A stretch of 64,000 nucleotides of DNA. It comes from Gallaecimonas pentaromativorans. Its GTDB lineage: Bacteria > Pseudomonadota > Gammaproteobacteria > Enterobacterales > Gallaecimonadaceae. Positions 57,631 to 64,000 of this stretch are shown in pieces. Made by a program: the position numbers and the translations under genes. Below the pieces are notes generated by a model. The model was not told where the DNA came from and ran no database searches. It was given only the letters and a program-made list of their open reading frames with translations. Positions within the stretch are counted from its first letter, which is position 1; each line of letters begins with the position of its first letter. Location: assembly GCF_003751625.1 (NCBI RefSeq), contig NZ_RJUL01000003.1, positions 372,001-436,000 of the forward strand. The letters run 5' to 3'.

Positions 57631-58715
57631 TGCCAAGCTGGCCGCGCCTTAAAGCGCAAATCATCAAAGAATGGCTCAGCCTGCTGCGCGACCCCAGGGC
57701 CAGGGCCATTTTGGTGCTGCCGCCACTGCTGCAATTGTGCGTCTTTGCCTTTGCCGCCACCCTGGAAGTGAAAAACGCCAACATCGCCCTGTATAGCGAA
57801 GACCAAGGCGCCCCGGCGGTGGCACTGATTGGCGATATCCGCCACGCCAGTTTTGTCGGCACCCTCACCCGGGTGCAAAACCCGGCCGAGCTTGGCCGCT
57901 TGCTTGATAACCGCAAAGTGCTGCTGGCGGTGCACATTCCCCAGGACTATTCGCGTAAACGCCTGGCCGGCCAAAGCGCCCCCATTCAGGTGCTGCTGGA
58001 TGGCCGGCGCGCCAACGCCGCCCAGGTGGCCCTGGGATATTTGCAGCGCATTGCGGCGCGCCAGGGCGGTAGCCTGGAGCCGGTGGCCCTTCGCCACCAG
58101 TTCAACCCCAACCTCATTTACCGCTGGTTTGTGGTGCCGGGGCTGGCGGGGATACTGGCGATGTTTATCTCCCTTATCGTCACGGCGCTGTCTATCGCCC
58201 GGGAGCGGGAGCTGGGCACCTTCGATCAGCTGCTGGTATCCCCCACCACGCCTATGGAGATCATCATCGCCAAATGCCTGCCGGCGGTGCTGGTGGGCTT
58301 TAGCCTGGGGCTGGTGATGGTGCTGGCGGCCCACTGGGTCTTTGCCGTGCCCTTTACCGGCCAGGTGCTGTGGCTGCTGGCTTCGCTACTGGTGTTTATC
58401 CTGTCGGTGGTGGGGATCGGCCTGATGGTGTCGGCGCTGGCCGCCACCCAGCAACAAGCCATTTTGGGGGCCTTTGCCCTGGGGGTGCCGATGATCTTGA
58501 TGTCGGGCTTTGCCACCCCGGTAGAGAACATGCCGCTGTTGCTGCAATACCTGGCCCAGGCCATTCCCCTCACCCATTTTCTGGTGATAGTGCAAGGCAG
58601 CTTTTTAAAAGCCCTGGCACCTGCGGTTATCTTAAGTCACCTCTGGCCCATGGCTCTGGCTGCCCTATTGAGCCTGGGCGGCGCCACGGCGCTGGTGCGA
58701 AGCCGGCTGTCATAA
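57627..58715 (+). CDS. ybhR: ABC-2 type permease subunit YbhR
   Basis: A 362-residue permease homologous to its neighbour YbhS: IIKEWLSLLRDPRARAILVLPPLLQLCVFAFAATLEV near the start, a periplasmic domain, then FVVPGLAGILAMFISLIVTALSIARERELGTFDQLLVSPTTPMEII and a final set of helices including GVPMILMSGFATPVENMP. The start may be at 57627 or at the ATG three bases later. It ends the cecR-ybhGFSR operon; a terminator follows within a few bases. Confidence 0.92.
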   Translation: MMPSWPRLKAQIIKEWLSLLRDPRARAILVLPPLLQLCVFAFAATLEVKNANIALYSEDQGAPAVALIGDIRHASFVGTLTRVQNPAELGRLLDNRKVLLAVHIPQDYSRKRLAGQSAPIQVLLDGRRANAAQVALGYLQRIAARQGGSLEPVALRHQFNPNLIYRWFVVPGLAGILAMFISLIVTALSIARERELGTFDQLLVSPTTPMEIIIAKCLPAVLVGFSLGLVMVLAAHWVFAVPFTGQVLWLLASLLVFILSVVGIGLMVSALAATQQQAILGAFALGVPMILMSGFATPVENMPLLLQYLAQAIPLTHFLVIVQGSFLKALAPAVILSHLWPMALAALLSLGGATALVRSRLS

Positions 58716-58742
58716 AAAACGCCACCTTGAGGTGGCGTTTTT
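58714..58742. terminator. terminator after ybhR
   Basis: ACGCCACC-TTGA-GGTGGCGT with A's before and T's after, between convergent genes. Confidence 0.9.
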
Positions 58743-58755
58743 GCAGTGTTTTTTT

Positions 58756-59706
58756 TCAAGCAGCAAGATGCGCTCGGCGAAGGGGGCTGAAGAAGAGTGC
58801 GTAACGCAGCGCCACGTAGCTCACTATCACCGTCGCTACCCACAGCTCCAGTTCCGCCAGGAAGGTGAGCTGGGCGATTGAGGTGCTGTCGATCCCCCAG
58901 GCGGCAAACAGGTGCACCACCTTAAAGAGCGCGGTGGCGCCAATCACCATGGGGAAGGTGAAGGCGGCGTAGCCGGGGCTAAAGGGCAGGCGCAGCAGCT
59001 TGGCAAAGGCCAGGTAGATGATGGCGGTCATCAGCACCGCAATGCCCAGCAGCAGGTCCACCAGCAGTGGTGAAGGATGGGCCACCACGGTCAGGTAGCC
59101 GGCCAGAGACAGGCTGGCAGGGGCCGCCAGAATAGCAATAGTGGGCTTGGCGGCATCCGGCACTTCGGCGGCGAAAATAAGCCGGTACAGCATCACCGGC
59201 AGCATCAGGGCATAACAAGCGATACCAAACCACAGCAGGCCGTGCGCCAAGGGCGCCAGGGCGCCGCCAGGGCTGGCTACGTCGGCAACGATAATCCCCA
59301 CCGGCGGTACGAACCAGCTGGGCACCATGTGGTGCAGTTTAAAATCCCTGGCCCGGTGCCAGGCAAAGGTGGCCAAAAACACCAGATGCAGCGCCACGGC
59401 AAAGAGCCACAGGCCGCTGCCTAACTGGCCGCCAATGGCTTTAGACACCACCATGGTCGCCATGGCGAAGGTGGGCACCACACTGCCTACCACCGGGTGG
59501 GCCAAATCGTCTTTCAACAGGTGCGGGTGCAGCAGGAATTTAACGGCCAGCACCAGCAGCAGCACGCCGGCAATGGCGGCGCCCAGGGCCTGGGCCTTGC
59601 CATCGAAAATGCCCATGTTCTCCCAGCTCCAGCCGAGGCTGCCAATACCAAGGGCAAGGCCGGCCATGGGGGTGGGGGCGCCGGCAAAACGGGTTAAGTC
59701 ACGCAT
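58756..59706 (-). CDS. TDT-family transporter (TehA / SLAC1-like)
   Basis: A 316-residue ten-helix inner-membrane protein of the tellurite-resistance/dicarboxylate transporter family: RFAGAPTPMAGLALGIGSLGWSWEN at the start, VVGSVVPTFAMATMVVSKAIGG, HHMVPSWFVPPVGIIVADVASPGG and YAAFTFPMVIGATALFKV. Members export sulfite, C4-dicarboxylates or act as anion channels. The ATG at 59704-59706 follows AAGGGAG. The frame continues upstream without similarity. It is divergent from a LysR gene of the YeiE kind, which makes an anion or sulfite role plausible but unproven. Confidence 0.85.
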   Translation of the reverse strand: MRDLTRFAGAPTPMAGLALGIGSLGWSWENMGIFDGKAQALGAAIAGVLLLVLAVKFLLHPHLLKDDLAHPVVGSVVPTFAMATMVVSKAIGGQLGSGLWLFAVALHLVFLATFAWHRARDFKLHHMVPSWFVPPVGIIVADVASPGGALAPLAHGLLWFGIACYALMLPVMLYRLIFAAEVPDAAKPTIAILAAPASLSLAGYLTVVAHPSPLLVDLLLGIAVLMTAIIYLAFAKLLRLPFSPGYAAFTFPMVIGATALFKVVHLFAAWGIDSTSIAQLTFLAELELWVATVIVSYVALRYALFFSPLRRAHLAA

Positions 59707-59769
59707 GAGGGGATACTCCCTTCGCTGTTTTGATGGCGACATCATAGAAAGGCGTTCGTGTTCGTGATA

Positions 59770-59797
59770 TCTAAATGATCCAAACCAAACGTTTAGA
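59770..59797. promoter_or_regulatory. inverted TCTAAA/TTTAGA half-sites in the TDT-LysR gap
   Basis: TCTAAA (59770-59775) and TTTAGA (59792-59797), 16 bases apart, lie just before the LysR start and 64 bases before the transporter start. They are a possible LysR binding region. Confidence 0.4.
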
Positions 59798-59805
59798 AAA
59801 ACCAA

Positions 59806-60678
59806 ATGCCGAGCATCAAGCAACTCAAGGTTTTTGCCAGCATTGCCCGCCATGGCAACCTGGGCCAGGCCGCCGACGAGGTGTTCCTCAGTAAGGGCGC
59901 GGTGTCTCAGGCCCTGGGTGAGTTGGAAAAACGCCTGGGCACCCCGCTCTTTGACCGGGTTCACCCCCGCCTCAAACTCAACGATCAGGGCCGGGCGCTA
60001 CAGCCACTGGCCGAAGAAGTGCTGAGCCGCATCCAGGATATCGAGCATCTCTTTGACGATGGCGGCGCCCCCACCGGCACCCTTATCCTTGGCGCCAGCC
60101 AGACCATCGGCAATTATCTGCTGCCGGTGCTGCTGGCCAAGGTGCCTGGCGCCGAGGCGCGGGTACAGATCAACAACACCTTCGAGCTTTGCGAAAAGCT
60201 GGCCCACTTCGAGCTGGACCTTGCCCTTATCGAAGGGGAAAACCACCACCCCGACCTTGTCACCCAGCCCTGGCTGGAAGACGAAATGCTGGTGGTGTGC
60301 GCCCCCAGCCACCCCTTGGCCGCCCAAACGGCGGTGAGCCTCAAGGCGCTGGGCGGTAACGACTGGGTACTGCGGGAGAACCACTCGGGCAGCCGCGAGC
60401 AGTTTGACCGGGAACTGGCGCCCCGCATCGGCGCTGTGGGCAAGGTGTTGGAGCTAAACGCCCTGGAGGCGGTGATGCTGGCAGTGGAGCAGAACCTGGG
60501 ACTGACCTTCGTCTCAAAACTGGCGGTGCAAGACCGCCTGGCCAGCGGCCGCCTCTGCGCCTTGCCGGTTGCCAGCCGCTACCCGCGCCAGCTGAGCCTG
60601 GCCTGGCACAAAAACAAGTACCACAGCGCCCTGCTGCGCCACTTTATCCATTTTTGCCAGCAGCAGGCTAAAGGCTGA
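59806..60678 (+). CDS. LysR-family regulator, YeiE-like
   Basis: A 290-residue LysR regulator: MPSIKQLKVFASIARHGNLGQAADEVFLSKGAVSQALGELEKRLGTPLFDRVHPRLKLN is the helix-turn-helix, followed by GTLILGASQTIGNYLLP typical of the YeiE/CysL group, which control sulfite or sulfur genes. No ribosome-binding site is obvious before the ATG at 59806. It is divergent from the TDT transporter and is the likely regulator of it. Its 3' end overlaps the next, convergent LysR gene by 11 bases. Confidence 0.87.
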   Translation: MPSIKQLKVFASIARHGNLGQAADEVFLSKGAVSQALGELEKRLGTPLFDRVHPRLKLNDQGRALQPLAEEVLSRIQDIEHLFDDGGAPTGTLILGASQTIGNYLLPVLLAKVPGAEARVQINNTFELCEKLAHFELDLALIEGENHHPDLVTQPWLEDEMLVVCAPSHPLAAQTAVSLKALGGNDWVLRENHSGSREQFDRELAPRIGAVGKVLELNALEAVMLAVEQNLGLTFVSKLAVQDRLASGRLCALPVASRYPRQLSLAWHKNKYHSALLRHFIHFCQQQAKG

Positions 60679-61549
60679 GCCTGGGCTGCAGAAAATCCAA
60701 AAACGCCTGGATACGTTTAGAAAGACCACTGTTGCGGTAATACACCGCGTTGACGCCCTGGCGCTCCGGTTGGTCAACCTGATGCTGAGCCAGCACTTTA
60801 ACCAGGGTCCCAGCTCTCAAATCAGCCGCCACCATAAAGTTGGACAGGCAGGCAATGCCGTTGCCAGCCAGGGCCAACTGGCGCAGGGTTTCGCCGCTAG
60901 ACACCCTAATAGCAGGCTCTACCTGGGGTTTACCCGGCAGCGGCCAGCGGTTGAGGCTAGCCGGGCTCACGAACCCCAGCAACTGATGCTGGCCAAGCTC
61001 TGAAGGGTACTGGGGCACCCCGCGTTTGGCGAGATAGGCCGGGCTTGCCACCAGATGCAGCGGGCTTTGGCCAAGGGCGCGGGCATGCAGGCTCGAATCA
61101 CTCAGGCCGCCGATACGAATGGCCAAGTCGGTGCGCTTTTCCAAAAGGTCGATGATGCCGTCGCTGCTGGTCAGTTCCAGCTCGATGGCCGGAAACTCGG
61201 CCCGAAACTCGCTGACAATGGGCACTATCTGGTGCAGCACAAAGGGGCTGGCCGCATCCACCCGCAGCCGCCCCCGAGGTTTGCCTTGGCTGGCGTCCAG
61301 TTCCTCTTCGGCTTCTTCTAATAATTTCAAACCCTGGCGCACACGCTCCACAAAGTGGCGGCCCTCTTCGGTCAGCTCCAGGCGGCGGGTGGTGCGGGCC
61401 AGCAAGGTGGTGCCCAGTTCCGCCTCGATGCGGCTGACCGCCTTGGACACGGTGGCTACCTGCACGTCCAGCTGCTCGGCGGCCCGAGAGAAACTGCCGC
61501 TGTCCACCACCGCCAGCAGCACCGCAAGGTTGTCGGAACGGGTTTTCAT
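60668..61549 (-). CDS. LysR-family regulator of the adjacent MFS exporter
   Basis: A 293-residue LysR regulator: MKTRSDNLAVLLAVVDSGSFSRAAEQLDVQVATVSKAVSRIEAELGTTLLARTTRRLELTEEG, then an effector domain (RGRLRVDAASPFVLHQIVPIVSEFRAEFPAIELEL). It belongs to the common group that control efflux or redox genes. It is divergent from the MFS gene at 61646, with a GATAA/TTATC inverted repeat between them. It converges on the previous LysR gene and overlaps it by 11 bases. Confidence 0.88.
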   Translation of the reverse strand: MKTRSDNLAVLLAVVDSGSFSRAAEQLDVQVATVSKAVSRIEAELGTTLLARTTRRLELTEEGRHFVERVRQGLKLLEEAEEELDASQGKPRGRLRVDAASPFVLHQIVPIVSEFRAEFPAIELELTSSDGIIDLLEKRTDLAIRIGGLSDSSLHARALGQSPLHLVASPAYLAKRGVPQYPSELGQHQLLGFVSPASLNRWPLPGKPQVEPAIRVSSGETLRQLALAGNGIACLSNFMVAADLRAGTLVKVLAQHQVDQPERQGVNAVYYRNSGLSKRIQAFLDFLQPRLSL

Positions 61550-61575
61550 TTTCCACCTTGGAAAAAATTATTTCA

Positions 61576-61592
61576 GATAACGCACATTTATC
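61576..61592. promoter_or_regulatory. GATAA-N7-TTATC site in the LysR-MFS gap
   Basis: Perfect five-base arms (61576-61580, 61588-61592), 17 bp in all, midway between the two divergent starts. The form fits a LysR box. Confidence 0.45.
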
Positions 61593-61645
61593 ACAAAAGT
61601 AAGCTTGGCAAGAATGCCGTCATCAAAAACTGACGGAGATTTGCC

Positions 61646-62821
61646 ATGCCCATCGCCTTGCTGGCGCTCACCCTGAGCGCCTTTGCCATAGGCACCACCG
61701 AGTTCGTGATAGTCGGCCTGGTGCCCACCATCGCCAATGACCTTGGCGTTACCCTGCCCTCGGCCGGCCTTTTGGTCAGCCTCTATGCCCTGGGGGTGGC
61801 CATCGGCGCGCCGGTGCTAACCGCCCTGACCGGCCGCTGGAACCGCAAAACAGTGCTGCTGTCGGTGATGGCCCTCTTTGTGCTGGGCAACCTGTTGGCC
61901 TGGCAGGCCCCCAGTTATTCGAGCCTGATTGTGGCGCGGATACTGACCGGCCTTGCCCACGGGGTGTTCTTTTCCATCGGCTCGACCATCGCCACCAGCC
62001 TGGTCAGCAAGGACAAAGAAGCCAGCGCCATCGCCATCATGTTTACCGGCCTGACCGTGGCACTGGTTACCGGTGTGCCGCTGGGTACCTTTATCGGCCA
62101 GCATCTGGGGTGGCGCACCACCTTCCTGGTGGTATCGGTGCTTGGGCTATTGGCCCTTATCGGCAGCGCCTTGCTGGTGCCCAAAGACCTCAAGCAACCG
62201 GCTCCGGCCAAGCTTTCTTCGCAGCTCAAAGTGCTGACCCAGCCCCGGCTGCTGCTGGTGTACGCCATGACGGCGGTGGGTTACGGCGGCACCTTCGTGG
62301 CCTTTACCTACCTTGCCCCCATTTTGGAGCAGGTGTCTGGGTTCCAGTCCAGCGCTGTGGGTCTGATCATGCTGGTGTACGGGGTGTCGGTAGCCGTGGG
62401 CAACATCTGGGGCGGCCGCCTGGCCGACCGCATGGGCCCAATAAAAGCGCTGCACATCATCTTTACTGCTCTGGCGCTGGTGCTGCTGGCCTTCACCTTT
62501 ACCGCCCAAAGCCCGGTGGGTGCGGTGCTGACCGTGCTGCTGTGGGGCGCCTTTGCCTTTGGCAACGTGCCCGGCTTGCAGGTGTACGTGGTGCAACTGG
62601 CCGAGAAATACACCCCTCACGCGGTAGACGTGGCCTCTGGCCTCAATATCGCCGCCTTTAACGTCGGCATTGCCCTTGGCTCCATCATCGGCGGCACCGT
62701 TATCGACAGCCTCAACCTGATGGATACCCCCTGGATAGGCGCCCTCATCGTGGTGCTGGCCCTGCTGCTGACCCGCTTGTCCGGCTTCTTGGACCGCCGT
62801 GGCGAAGCCCAAGCCCTTTAA
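61646..62821 (+). CDS. MFS exporter, DHA1 family (YdhP/arabinose-efflux-like)
   Basis: A 391-residue twelve-helix transporter: MPIALLALTLSAFAIGTTEFVIVGLVPTIANDLGVTLPSAGLLVSLYALGVAIGAPVLTAL includes the TEFVIVGLVP signature of this group. GRWNRKTVLL is the loop 2-3 motif and GVPLGTFIGQHLGWRTTF is the helix 5 motif. It is of the YdhP/sugar-efflux-like drug exporter type; the substrate is unknown. CGGAGA precedes the ATG at 61646. It is divergent from its presumed LysR regulator and 41 bases upstream of a flavoenzyme gene that may be co-transcribed. Confidence 0.88.
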   Translation: MPIALLALTLSAFAIGTTEFVIVGLVPTIANDLGVTLPSAGLLVSLYALGVAIGAPVLTALTGRWNRKTVLLSVMALFVLGNLLAWQAPSYSSLIVARILTGLAHGVFFSIGSTIATSLVSKDKEASAIAIMFTGLTVALVTGVPLGTFIGQHLGWRTTFLVVSVLGLLALIGSALLVPKDLKQPAPAKLSSQLKVLTQPRLLLVYAMTAVGYGGTFVAFTYLAPILEQVSGFQSSAVGLIMLVYGVSVAVGNIWGGRLADRMGPIKALHIIFTALALVLLAFTFTAQSPVGAVLTVLLWGAFAFGNVPGLQVYVVQLAEKYTPHAVDVASGLNIAAFNVGIALGSIIGGTVIDSLNLMDTPWIGALIVVLALLLTRLSGFLDRRGEAQAL

Positions 62822-62862
62822 CCCAATCAAGGGGCAGGGCTGACCTGCCCCGGGAGCGCACC

Positions 62863-63795
62863 ATGAGCATCAATACCCTCACTCAAGGCGGCTTTTCCAT
62901 CGGCGTTGAGCTGCCACTGGACAACGACTGGACACCTCAAGGTGAAGCCAACCGCCTGGCCGCCGGCCGCAAACCGGGCGAGCCGGACATGAGCCAGCAC
63001 CAGGCGCTGGTAAAACTGGCCGACCAACTGGGCTTTCGGGCCGCCTGGGTCAGAGACGTGCCCTTGTACGACCCAGCCTTTGGCGACGCCGCCCAGGTGT
63101 TTGAAATCTTCAGCTACCTTGGTTACCTGGCCGGCGTTACCCAGAACATTTTGCTGGGTACGGCGGCGGTGGTGTTGCCGCTGCGCCAATCCTGGCTGGT
63201 CAGAAAGGCTGCCGCCTCAGTACAAGCCCTTAGCCACAACCGCCTGCTGCTGGGGGTGGCAAGTGGCGACAGGCCGGCCGAATACCCCCTTTTTGGTGAA
63301 GATTTTGCCAGCCGAGGTAAGGCCTTTCGCGAAAGCGTGGCGGTGCTGCAAGGGGAGCGGGACCACCAACTCGCCCCCGGCCAGGCCATCTTGCCCAAAA
63401 CCCCGCAGCCGCCGCTGCTGGTGGCCGGTTTTGCCCAGCAATCGCTGCAATGGGTGGCGGACAACATCCAGGGTCTTTTGGCCTACCCCGGCACCCCAAG
63501 CGACCACAAGCGCCGGGTTGCCCAGTGGCGCCAATTGGCTGGCAGCAAGCCCTATGTGAGCTTTATCCACTTGGATCTGTTGGCCGACAAAAACGCGCCT
63601 TTAAAGCGCCATCACTTTGGCATGAGCGGTGGCAGCAAGGCATTGGTGGCGGAGCTTGCCGCCATGCAGGAGGTGGGCGTGGACCATATCGGCCTGCACT
63701 TTCGCCGCAACCAGCGGCCCCTTAGCGAAACCTTTATGGCGATCGCCAGCGACGTGCTGCCAATGTTTCATGGCCAGCAGCCATTAATCGATTAA
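62863..63795 (+). CDS. LLM-class flavin-dependent oxidoreductase
   Basis: A 310-residue luciferase-like TIM-barrel flavoenzyme: FSIGVELPLDNDW near 11, LADQLGFRAAWVRDVPLYDPAFGDAAQVFEIF near 48, ILLGTAAVVLPLRQSWLVRKAAASVQALSHNRLLLGVASGDRPAEYPLFG near 90-140 and a C-terminal GVDHIGLHFRRNQRPLSE. The family oxidises diverse small molecules with FMN from a partner reductase; no partner is seen here. GGAGCG precedes the ATG. It follows the MFS gene on the same strand, suggesting a shared detoxification unit. Confidence 0.85.
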   Translation: MSINTLTQGGFSIGVELPLDNDWTPQGEANRLAAGRKPGEPDMSQHQALVKLADQLGFRAAWVRDVPLYDPAFGDAAQVFEIFSYLGYLAGVTQNILLGTAAVVLPLRQSWLVRKAAASVQALSHNRLLLGVASGDRPAEYPLFGEDFASRGKAFRESVAVLQGERDHQLAPGQAILPKTPQPPLLVAGFAQQSLQWVADNIQGLLAYPGTPSDHKRRVAQWRQLAGSKPYVSFIHLDLLADKNAPLKRHHFGMSGGSKALVAELAAMQEVGVDHIGLHFRRNQRPLSETFMAIASDVLPMFHGQQPLID

Positions 63796-63832
63796 CTGCA
63801 ACAGCCTTTTTTGTGAAGGCGCTTTTCAATTG

Positions 63833-63865
63833 CGGCGGGGCGCAGTAGCATGTGCCCGCCGTTTT
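63833..63865 (+). terminator. terminator after the flavoenzyme gene
   Basis: CGGCGGGGCGC pairs with GTGCCCGCCG (one bulged G) around eight bases, followed by TTTT. Confidence 0.6.
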
Positions 63866-63895
63866 GTGACGGCAATCACTTTTGTTGATTACTTA

Positions 63896-64000
63896 TTCTC
63901 AGGGCGGGGCGAAATTCCCCACCGGCGGTAGGCCCCAAGGGGCAAGCCCGCGAGCGCCCGGCACAGCCGGGGTCTAGCAGATCTGGTCAAAGTCCAGAGC
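63896..64000 (+). ncRNA. FMN riboswitch (RFN element), cut by the window end
   Basis: TTCTCAGGGCGGGGCGAAAT opens the conserved five-way junction. CCCCACCGGCGGT, then AAGCCCGCGAGCG and a final CAGATCTGGT...AGTCCAGAGC, follow in the right order. The closing strand lies beyond the window. In gammaproteobacteria this element normally precedes ribB and shuts it off when FMN is high; the gene itself is not visible here. Confidence 0.93.

Overview
The window reads as chromosome of a GC-rich marine-type gammaproteobacterium. The rpsU-yqeY-dnaG-rpoD macromolecular-synthesis operon with divergent tsaD, the folB-folK-uppP cluster and tRNA-Ile2(CAU) downstream of rpoD are gammaproteobacterial synteny. 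From recollection of protein similarity the best guess is Gallaecimonas or a relative; this is inference and no search was run. No insertion sequence, transposase, integrase, phage gene or CRISPR array was seen.

Layout. 1-8.3 kb is housekeeping: the 3' end of cca, then uppP-folK-folB on the minus strand, plsY, tsaD, and the rpsU-yqeY-dnaG-rpoD operon. 8.4-10.1 kb holds a cupin protein coupled to the lysine exporter lysO, a small membrane protein and tRNA-Ile2. 10.5-20.4 kb is a series of regulator/enzyme modules: LysR with a cysteine hydrolase, an MFS-monooxygenase-like fusion, nitronate monooxygenase divergent from acuR-acuI (acrylate detoxification), tpm, and two short-chain dehydrogenases followed by a GlxA/FtrA-type AraC regulator. 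20.4-32.9 kb holds a second-type EF-G, a DsbG-like disulfide isomerase, an exported protein joining a CVNH-like lectin repeat to a haem c site, a Fur-box siderophore receptor, a dipeptidyl peptidase IV, a frameshifted His-rich exported protein, an AraC regulator and another SDR.

32.9-38.7 kb is an island of about 5.7 kb bounded by a perfect 111-bp direct repeat. The repeat is the 3' end of the neighbouring dipeptidyl-peptidase gene plus half of a terminator, so the left copy is a broken gene fragment. The island carries two tandem LysR genes, a glutathione S-transferase, a three-domain FMN/FAD/[2Fe-2S] oxidoreductase, an orphan 73-residue protein and a DUF1348 protein.

41.2-49.3 kb is a complete Pseudomonas-order malonate decarboxylase operon (mdcABCDEGH-madLM-mdcR). 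50.2-53.1 kb is an extracytoplasmic stress module: ECF sigma and anti-sigma divergent from a membrane-anchored SrpA-like catalase and a cytochrome b561. The two transcription units are separated by mirror-image promoters. 53.2-58.7 kb is a cecR-ybhG-ybhF-ybhS-ybhR drug-efflux ABC operon. 58.7-63.8 kb has a TDT-family transporter divergent from a LysR gene, a second LysR divergent from an MFS exporter, and a luciferase-like flavoenzyme. The window ends inside an FMN riboswitch.

The strongest leads are the repeat-bounded island, the CVNH/haem fusion protein, the mirror-image ECF promoters, the acuR operator that overlaps its own start codon, and several clean palindromic operators beside regulator genes.
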